This document shows, piece by piece, positions 56,641-64,000 of a stretch of DNA of 64,000 bases. The DNA lies in assembly GCA_036365145.1 (NCBI GenBank), contig JAEOAD010000001.1, forward strand, positions 106,269,001-106,333,000, written 5' to 3'. How positions within the stretch are numbered: the first letter of the stretch is position 1; every line of letters begins with the position of its first letter. This stretch comes from Orientallactaga sibirica (lineage: Eukaryota; Chordata; Mammalia; Rodentia; Dipodidae). Both the position numbers and the translations under genes were made by a program. Below the pieces are notes generated by a model. That model saw only the letters and a list, made by a program, of their open reading frames with translations, ran no database searches and was not told the DNA's origin.

Positions 56641-56990
56641 ATGGCTGGGACGGGGAGGTGGCTCATTGAATAAAGCACTTGCCTTACAAGCATGAAGACC
56701 AGGGTTTGTGTCCCCAGCATCCACTAAGTACCCGGCAAGCATCACAGTCTGACTGAAATCCTTAGGCTCCTTAGGAGAAGATGGGGGGGGTGTCCCTTGA
56801 GGCAAGCTACCTAGCTAGGTGGGCCAAATCAGGGAGAGACCTTATCACAGTGAATAAAAGTGGAGAATGTTCAAGACAGACACCTCATATCAACCTCTGA
56901 CCGCCACATACCTACTCATACATGCACACGCACACACATATGCCCTGCATGAATGTGAACATACATGCACACCACATATACACACAAACA
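56641..56990 (+). mobile_element. B4-like composite SINE, diverged
   Basis: 'ggctgggacggggaggtggc' head, 'ttgccttacaagcatgaag' and a CA-rich end. Confidence 0.7.
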
Positions 56991-57371
56991 AGACTCTATG
57001 CTTTCCAACCTTGATGGTTCAGCAGCACGCTGCCCACACACCTCCCTTCCCTCTGAGCTACCTTCATGTTTTCCATCAACCCCACTGAGCCTGGTGTTGG
57101 CTTAGCCCCTGCCAGCCCCAAGGACCTCAGAGCTTCCATTGAGTCTGTCCCTGGAGTGGTTTTCATAGCACAATGAACTTGGGATACTTACCCTGAAATT
57201 AATCTGCATGAAAACCTAGCTGAACTAGCATAACACTTGAATGGAGATGAAAAGACATTTTCTTGTCTTAGGGTCTGCAAATTTTATGGAAGAAGGGCTG
57301 ATTCATCTGTTGCTGAGTCACTGAGCCTTTTCAGTGTCTGACAGTCTAGTGAAGACTCAAGCACAGCCTGG
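56991..57371. other. Intergenic, unassigned
   Basis: No gene recognised. Confidence 0.4.
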
Positions 57372-57442
57372 CACTGGGGATCGAACTCAGGGCCTCATAG
57401 AGGCTAAGCAAGTAGTCTACCACGGAGCTGTGTACCCCCAGC
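57372..57442 (-). mobile_element. ID SINE
   Basis: Reverse ID: 'ctggggatcgaactcagggc' (B box) and 'ctaccacggagctgtgtacc' (A box). Confidence 0.85.
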
Positions 57443-57449
57443 TCACATT

Positions 57450-57570
57450 TTCCTTTTTTGTCTGACAACAGGGTCTCATGAAGTTGCCCAGGCTGGCCTT
57501 GAATTTTCAATCTTCCTGCCTCAGTTTCTCAACTAGTTGAGATGACAGGCCTTGTGTCACCAGGATCTCC
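57450..57570 (-). mobile_element. Old B1 SINE
   Basis: 'gttgcccaggctggccttga' to 'ccttgtgtcacc'. The order relative to the ID is opposite to a B4 fusion, so these are separate insertions. Confidence 0.75.
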
Positions 57571-57689
57571 TGAGGGAGAAGTTTACTACGATCTCCTGAT
57601 TGTTACTCACCTCCCCATCACTTGCTGGGTGTAGGGAGGAAAGGACCTGAGGAGAGCAAGAGGAGGAGAAGTGGGGTCAGATGATAGTC

Positions 57690-58293
57690 CTTATCTTTAT
57701 TTCTAGAGAGAGTGAGACAAGAAAGAGAGAGAGAGAGAGGGAGAAAGAATTGGACCTTCAGGGCCTCAGCCACTGCAATCGAACTCCAAATGCTTGTGCC
57801 ACCTAGTGTGCATGTGTGACCTTGCACTTGCATCATCTTTGTGCATGTGCCTTACATAGAATCTGGAGTATTGAAGTCAGATTTGCATTGCTGGCAGAAA
57901 TCACCTGACCAAGAGCAGCTTGTGGGGGAAAGAAAGGGTTTCTTTTGGCTTACAGGCTCAAGGGAAAGCTCCATGATGGCAGGGGAAAATGATGGTGTGA
58001 GCAGAGGATGGGCATCACCCCCTGGCCAACATCAGATGGACAACAGGAACTGGAGAGTGTGCCAAACACTGGCAAGGGGACACTAGCTGTAAAACCCATA
58101 AGCCCACCCCCAACAATACACTGCCTACAGGAGACATCAATTCCCAAATCTCCATCAGCTGGGAACCTAGCATTCAGAACATCTAAGTTTATGGAGGACA
58201 CCTGAATCAAATCACCACATGGAGAGAGCTAGAACAAGGGTCCACAGGCTTTGTAGGCAAGTGCCTTAACCGATAAGCCATTTCTCCAGCCCA
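57690..58293 (-). mobile_element. DIP-type SINE split by a MaLR LTR
   Basis: Body 57690-57868 and head 58220-58293 ('aagccatttctccagccc') belong to one SINE, separated by the LTR. Confidence 0.9.
57869..58219 (-). mobile_element. MT-like MaLR LTR nested in SINE
   Basis: Solo LTR flanked by 5-bp 'tggag' copies (57864-57868 and 58220-58224). The left terminus reads TA instead of TG. Confidence 0.85.
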
Positions 58294-58309
58294 ATAATCC
58301 TATCCTTTA

Positions 58310-58810
58310 CAGCAATTGTTTATGTGTGTGGGGGAAGGTGAGTACACATATGTACGCATAGACGTGGAGGTAAGACGACAATCTTGGGTATCATTTCTCA
58401 GAAATGACATCCATCTTCTTTTTTGTAATTTTTTAGGAGAGGAGAGAGAATTGACATGTCAGGGCCTCCAGCCACTGCAATTGAACTGCACACACGTGCA
58501 CCACCTGTGCGTATGTACAACCTTGCACACTTGTTTCACCTTGTACGTCTGGCTTACATGGGACCTGGGGAGTCGAATGTGGATCATTAGGCTTTGTAGG
58601 CAAGCACCTTAACTGCTAAGTCATGTCACTAGCCCCCATCTGTCTTTTTTGACACAGGTTTTCTTATTGGCCTGGAGCTTTCCAATTAGGCTAGGCTGGC
58701 CAGCCAGTGAGTCCCAAGGATCTCTTTAATATGAATTCTGGGGATTGAACTCAGGTCCTCATGCTCACAAGGCAAGCACTTTACCAACTGAGGTCTATCC
58801 TCAACCAAAA
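58310..58810 (-). mobile_element. Old B4-like composite SINE split by DIP-type SINE
   Basis: CA/TG-rich end at 58316-58370, B1-like part 'ggctaggctggccagccagt', and tRNA-like head 'ttgaactcaggtcctcatgc' with 'aagcactttaccaactgagg'. Confidence 0.75.
58426..58636 (-). mobile_element. DIP-type SINE nested in composite SINE
   Basis: Reverse copy. 'catc(ca/tg)tcttttttg'-like words flank it at about 58409-58425 and 58637-58651. Confidence 0.88.
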
Positions 58811-58938
58811 CAGTCTCTATTATGAAGGAAAGCCCTGAGCTGGGCCTGGCAAGTAGTACATTTGACCTGCTTATAGGACCCTTTCAGGAATTCCTGGGCA
58901 GTCCAATTTCTGACAGTTCCTTGATAGGAGAATGACTT

Positions 58939-59110
58939 TCTTTCTTTTTTTTTTTTTTTTTTGGTTTTTTGAGGTAGGGTTTCACTCTGGTTGGTCCAGG
59001 CTGACCTGGAATTAACTATGTAGTCTCAGGGTGGCCTTGAACTCACAGCAATCCTCCTACCTCTGCCTCCCAAGTGCTGGGATTAAAGGCGTGCACCACC
59101 ATGCCCGGCT
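58939..59110 (-). mobile_element. B1 SINE with 12-bp target duplication
   Basis: Flanked by perfect 'ggagaatgactt' at 58927-58938 and 59111-59122. Young-looking, with a small 'ttgg' insertion near 58993. Confidence 0.96.
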
Positions 59111-59199
59111 GGAGAATGACTTCTTTATTGACAGCTTCAGGGTTATACTTGTAGGTTCCCTGTGCTGGAGTCGCAGGCTGACATTTAGGTGAAACCTAG

Positions 59200-59557
59200 T
59201 GTATCAGATACTCTTTCATTGGTGGAGAAAAATACCTAACCAGAAGTGGCATATGGAAGGAAAGGGTTTATTTCTGGCCTACAGTCTTCAGGGGAAGTTT
59301 CCTCATGATGGGGAAAGTGCAGCAGGAGCAGACAGCTGAGCATCACATCTTCACATCAGCAGAGAGGAAGTAGAATGAGTGATCTGGCAAGTGGGGCTGG
59401 ACTAGCCAATCCCAAGGCTTGCCCATAGTGACACACTTCCTCCAGCAAGGCTCCACCTTCTACGGGTTCTACACCCTTTCCAAGTAGCACCGCCAGCTGG
59501 AGATTAAATCTCAAACACATGAGTTTATGGGAAACATTTTGCATGCACACTACCATA
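59200..59557 (-). mobile_element. MT/ORR-like MaLR LTR
   Basis: Reverse LTR: 'ctaaccagaagtggcatatg', 'acacttcctccagcaaggct' and 'cacatgagtttatggg'. Flanks 'cctag' and 'tctag' give a one-mismatch 5-bp duplication. Confidence 0.85.
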
Positions 59558-59574
59558 TCTAGGATAGTCCCAGA

Positions 59575-59965
59575 CTTGGTCGGTTGCTGCTGCTATGATC
59601 AAGTTCACAGACTGGGGTAATTGATAAACAACAGAATCTTACCACTCACAGATCTACAGGGTGAGAAATTACAAGAGTGCCTTTCCAGTGTCTGGTGAGG
59701 GCTGCTTTCTGCTCTAAGGATGACAGAGTTGCTCAGTCTTCGGAAGGGATGAACTGTAGTATCCTTACATGGCATAAGAACTGAAGTACAAAAAGAGTCT
59801 CGCTAATTCCTTACTTACCTTTTATGAGACATGAATCCCACCCATGGGGTCAGAGCCCTGAGGCCTAATCATCTCATAAAGGTCCCTCTCTTACTACAGT
59901 TGCATTAGGGGTTAAGTTTCAACAAAGCTTTTGGGGGGGGGCACACCAAGTCTAAAGCCATAATA
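59575..59965 (-). mobile_element. MST-like MaLR LTR
   Basis: Reverse: 'gctgctgctatgatcaagtt', 'gtgtctggtgagggctgctt' and 'gaggcctaatcatctcataa'. Older than the LTR to its left. Confidence 0.8.
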
Positions 59966-60784
59966 ACTGTAAAAATGAGAGAAGTAGGGAGCCCACAACC
60001 AGGCAGTGCTTCAGCACCTCCAACACAATTCCCTCTGGCCCGCAGGTCCCCATGCAGCAGTCAGACTCAGTCCATGTTGTCAAAGGTCAGTCCCTCCTGG
60101 GGTTCCCAGACATGTCCAACCTGTGGCCTGGCCTACAGGTCACATGGGTGCCAGGGTAGGTATTGAATGTGGCACATCTGTAGATGACAATGTTATGTTC
60201 CAAGGTCTGCAAGGCTGTCTGGAAACCCGGCTGTGTTCAACTCCAGGAGAGGGTGACAAGGCTCCCATTCCAGCCATTTGGTCCCCTGTACACTCAACCT
60301 CCATCTCTGAGCTTTTCCTGCTTGTCTTCATCCTGGTTTTGCGGTCTAAGCACTATGGAGGGTCATTCGTAGAGTTGTGCCCTTTAGGAACGTTGACAAC
60401 TGGGGACCAGAGGCTACTGGTGTACACTGCCTCTAGGAAGCAGTGGAAGTGTGTGGGGGCTTGTGGAGGGTTCCTGAAGTGACGGGGTAAGATTCTTGCA
60501 GTGTTTAGTGCCTAGAATCAAGACTGGGGAGTGCCCTGAAACGTAGGGACACCTCTACCTACTCGGGACCTCCCTTTTCCCCTCCCCCTCATACTGGAGA
60601 AGCACTTCTCAACAAAGTTCTTCTCTAAGGCAAATGCACTCCATCCTTCCAAACTGGTACCATCAGAGCCCCTGTGTGTATGTGTCTTGTAAGACAGAAT
60701 GAGTAAGATGTGTTTAACCTGGGAAAATTGATCCTTTCCCTCAGAACATAAGCACATTAAGAAATGGCATATTCCATTCCTCTG
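59966..60784. other. Low-repeat intergenic island
   Basis: A 158-aa plus ORF (60006-60482) shows no recognised domain. Probably non-coding. Confidence 0.35.
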
Positions 60785-61022
60785 TGTGTGTGTTCATATG
60801 TGTGCAAGTCCACTGTGTGTGGGGGGCATATGCATGTATATGTGTGTGGTCAGGAAACTCCCTCTGGTACTAGTCCATCCATTTTCTTTTGAGATAGGGT
60901 CTGTCAGCATCGAACTTGCCAAGCAGTCTAGACTGGCTGGCCAGTGAGCCCCAGGGATCCATCTGACTCTGCGTCCCAGCATTGGCATTACAAGCACATG
61001 TCAATACACTCAGCATGTTTAT
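60785..61022 (-). mobile_element. Old B4-like composite SINE, head missing
   Basis: TG-rich left end, then 'gagatagggtctgtcagcat' and 'gactggctggccagtgagcc'. Confidence 0.65.
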
Positions 61023-61418
61023 CTAGGTCCCTAAGGAGCGACTGTATGGAAAACTCAAATTATTTTTGAAATACATGCAGAGAAATTTTTTAGTTATTGT
61101 AAAACATTCAGGATAAAAAATCGCCATCAATAATTGTTCAGTATTTGGTTTAGTAGCATTGAGGGTATCTGCATTGTTAGGTAACAAATGAGCAGAACCT
61201 TTTCCAACCCTTTTTCCTTCCTTCTGGTCCCTGTTACCCACCATTTCATCTGAACTCCATGAATTTGACTATTCTAGGTACTTCACGCCAGTCAAATCAT
61301 ATGACACTTGCCTTCGTGCTGAAGAGCAAGCATGCCTAAGTCCTATGACATGTCCATCGTTGTATGTGACTCTGAAATTAAGAGGGAGATGTTTAAAATG
61401 GGTTATCACCTCAACTGC
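61023..61418. other. Intergenic, unassigned
   Basis: AT-rich. No gene recognised; possibly old L1-derived around 61200-61300. Confidence 0.3.
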
Positions 61419-61765
61419 TATATTAGTTTCCTTTCTTATCACCATGACACGTTGCTAAGCCATTTAAAGAAAGAAAGATTTATTTGGGTTCACAGTTCAG
61501 GGAACACAGTCCATCAGCGGTGGGGAGAGCCTAACAGTGGCAGCTTGTTGCATACCTTGTCCCATCTCTGGATGAGGAAACAGAGATCTCAGACCACAAG
61601 CCAGGCTAGCCTGTAACCCTTAAGTCCGTGAACCACCACCTATAGCAAAGTACCCCCTCCTAAAGGCACTATGATCTCCCCAAACAGCACCACCAGCTGG
61701 GGACAAAGTGTTCCTTCATGAGGGCCTTTGGGGGATAGTTTGCATTCAACTCATAACAACCACCC
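61419..61765 (-). mobile_element. MT/ORR-like MaLR LTR
   Basis: Reverse: 'tattagtttcctttcttatc', 'agatttatttgggttcacag' and 'acagcaccaccagctgggga'. Edges approximate. Confidence 0.8.
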
Positions 61766-63535
61766 TCGCTGGCAAACGTCAGCACTGAGCCCTCAGCTAT
61801 GGCCCCTTGCATCACTCCAGCCCATGGCATAGTTGCTTCCTCCCAAATTTCTATTCTTGTCCTAACTTGCTTTCCTGTCCCCATTCGCATCAGGCTCTGG
61901 GACAAAATAATTCCCATGAAACTGCTAACAGCTGACAACATAATAAGGCACATTGTGTTTCAGCTTTATGATTCAGTCTCCTGAATCTGGGAGGGCAAGT
62001 TTCAGATGACAGTCGTGGTTTGATAAGAGACAGCTTATGAACACAGACCTTTAAATGTCTACTCAACATCTGGCTTCCTTGCTGCCCACTGTCTTAAGCC
62101 TGCAGCCTGCCGATCTGAAACACGTGTACCTTGTGCATGGACCCAAGGGGGAGCATCTCCTAAAGCCAAGGTCCATGTACAGAGCACCTTCTAGGATGAG
62201 GCCTTCCTCTTCTATGTCCAAGTGGAGCCTCTATGACCTGTTTCCATCATCCAAGGCAAAGCAGTATAGTAGCTAAAGAAATGGGGCTTGCTTAGGGGAG
62301 TGGTCTGTAACACCAGGTATGACACTTGGGGACACTAGGCACTTCGTGGACATCAGCATAGGGGTCTATCTATTGTCGTTGTTCAGGTGCCAGTGAGGGA
62401 GTACCTTTCAGCACAGACCTCCATGGTAGTGGGGGAATAAGGGACTGAGCGAAGAGAGCTCTCAGGGAAAGCCAAGGTGTGATCTGAGGTTATTGACACG
62501 GTTCCATATGGCTGTAACATCGTCCTTTGAGGTGAGGCAAGGGGGGTGGGGGGAGGGCTGGTTTGGGAGCCTTCTTAATCTGGCCCCAACCTGGCCACTG
62601 CTTGTTTTGGTGGGGCTAACTTCCGAGGTGACAGCATCTTTGGGATGAGGGCCCTGCCTCTGGAGAGCATCTGGATGAGTCCTCTGGAGGAATGCAACAT
62701 CTGCATGACTCATGTATGCAAACCACCCACACGCCAGCAGTCTGAAGTGGTTGCTCCTGGAAACAGAAATAAACTGTGGTCCAAGCAGGAAGAGTTTCCC
62801 CTGGCTTGGAGTCAACTCCAGCAGAGAATGTTCCAGTGTGAGAGAACCGAGTTGAGATTTTAAGGTAAATAATGATTTACAAAAAGGCAACTTGATAGTA
62901 CATGGCAAAATATGGGCATAGCACTTTTTGAAGAGTTAAGGGGGGGGGATAAAAAAAGAAAAGAAAAGAAACAGTACACAAGCTGGCTGCCTGTAAAAGC
63001 CCACACTATAAAACTCCCTGCGATAAGAAACATCGGCACCAGGCAAGCATTTAAATATTTAGTATCTTCTTCTGGGGTGTAATTACTTCTCTGCTGGTAC
63101 ATCTGTGTTTTCTGTACCCTCTGAATGAAACAGGATGCAGTTTTACTGATTTGGCAGCTTTATCCACCTGGCTTTTGAGTGGTTGGTCATTTTTCCGTCT
63201 GGTGATGAATGCCTTTGCCCAACTTCTTCAACACAGTTCCGTGCCCCCTCACCCCTGCTCCCGGGATCTGGAGCTAAGAGAAAGACTCGAAAAGAACTCA
63301 ACTGGGACGGTTGGATTTCCTGCTGGTTGACGGATCTCTAATTCCTTCCAGAGCACATAAATGGACAATCTGATACGATAATAGGGACAGCTTGAGAGAG
63401 TCCAGGAATAACTCAGGCCCCAGAAGCTGAAGGACAACAGCTGCCTATTGACAATATGGGTGGCCCACAGTGAAACGTGGAAGGACAGAACTGGGTTAGA
63501 CCAGCCAAGAGGCCTTAATGTGCTCGCGCGTGCGT

Positions 63536-63541
<6 letters not shown>
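61766..63541. other. 1.8-kb low-repeat intergenic island
   Basis: No transposon recognised. A 148-aa minus ORF (62462-62908) has no domain I know. Short homopolymer runs near 62941 and 62955. Confidence 0.4.

Positions 63542-63567
<26 letters not shown>
63542..63567. repeat. (AC)n microsatellite
   Basis: About 13 AC units. Confidence 0.97.
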
Positions 63568-64000
63568 GCTAGAAGAGAGGAAGTCACACCCCTTTGCCAT
63601 ACTACAGAGCTTGAACCTGACCTTCTAACTCAACGAGTCATATCCATTTCCCTTTGCTTTCTTGGAGGATTTGTAACTCCTTGGAAGTCACCTCTCTGCT
63701 TCCTTACGACTGAATACTATGCCAGCTAATTGTTCAGCCCAGACATCCTAGCATGGCAAGACTGCCCTTTAGGGTTGGATGTACCTTGTAACCTCATTTG
63801 GCCCATGTTAATTACAGGGGTTCAGTGTCCTCACTAGTCAGCCATTAGAGATGCGTGTGCAGGACGGGACGGGGCAGCTAGGGGATCTGGGACCACCAAT
63901 CACCTTTATGTAAAGGTTATAAAGTGTTAGAACTTCAGGGATGTGGGGTCTCAGAGAGCTCACACTTCACAGGGGGCTTTGTCTCAGGCTTGTCAATCCA
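63568..64000. other. Intergenic, unassigned
   Basis: No gene or repeat recognised up to the window edge. Confidence 0.4.

Noticed and set aside
57372..57570. B4 (ID-B1 fusion) element
   Set aside because: Read on its own strand the order is B1 then ID, opposite to B4, so two separate insertions are more likely.
60006..60482. 158-aa plus-strand ORF
   Set aside because: No domain, no splice context and no similarity I recognise; length is within chance for a locally GC-rich stretch.
9513..64000. Adrb1 coding exon
   Set aside because: No ORF approaching the roughly 1.4 kb single-exon receptor gene occurs in any frame.

Overview
The window is mammalian, and specifically rodent, nuclear DNA. 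It is AT-rich and intron or intergenic in character. It is packed with rodent SINEs: B1 (7SL-derived), ID, B4-like composites, and a very abundant tRNA-headed B2-superfamily SINE that starts 'gggctggagagatggctta' and ends in CT-rich sequence plus AATAAA-type tails. That family resembles the DIP SINE of jerboas and relatives, so I infer a dipodoid rodent such as Jaculus. The genus is an inference.

Only one protein-coding gene is supported: the last coding exon of Nhlrc2 (4645-4901, + strand). Upstream, positions 1-4644 are its last intron, which carries a decayed MaLR element and an antisense class II-like ERV fragment with an LTR. Downstream, 4902 to about 9512 reads as a long 3' UTR, interrupted by one antisense SINE and ending near an ATTAAA signal. 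In human and mouse the next gene downstream of NHLRC2 is ADRB1, a single-exon gene more than 100 kb away. No ADRB1-like ORF is present, so 9.5-64 kb is most likely the Nhlrc2-Adrb1 intergenic interval.

That interval is a layered record of transposition. Highlights: a complete, very young non-autonomous MaLR-type element with LTRs differing at one base (13428-15406, 5-bp target duplication), sitting next to an L1 3' end with a 14-bp duplication; a solo LTR with a 6-bp duplication (21477-21858); an L1 with a twin-priming inversion (23.6-24.2 kb); several LTRs nested in older LTRs or SINEs; and a pile-up of five tRNA SINEs at 31.7-32.75 kb. Older layers are MLT1/MST-like LTRs, MIR and L2. Between them lie low-repeat islands (notably 17.6-18.8, 30.9-31.7, 33.5-35, 37-39.3, 44.3-45.7, 50.1-50.8, 54.6-56.1 and 61.8-64 kb). 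I recognise no genes in these, and they could hold regulatory DNA.

No bacterial features, CRISPR arrays or intact functional RNA genes are present. Family names for repeats were assigned by recognition, not by a database search, and repeat edges without target-site duplications are approximate.
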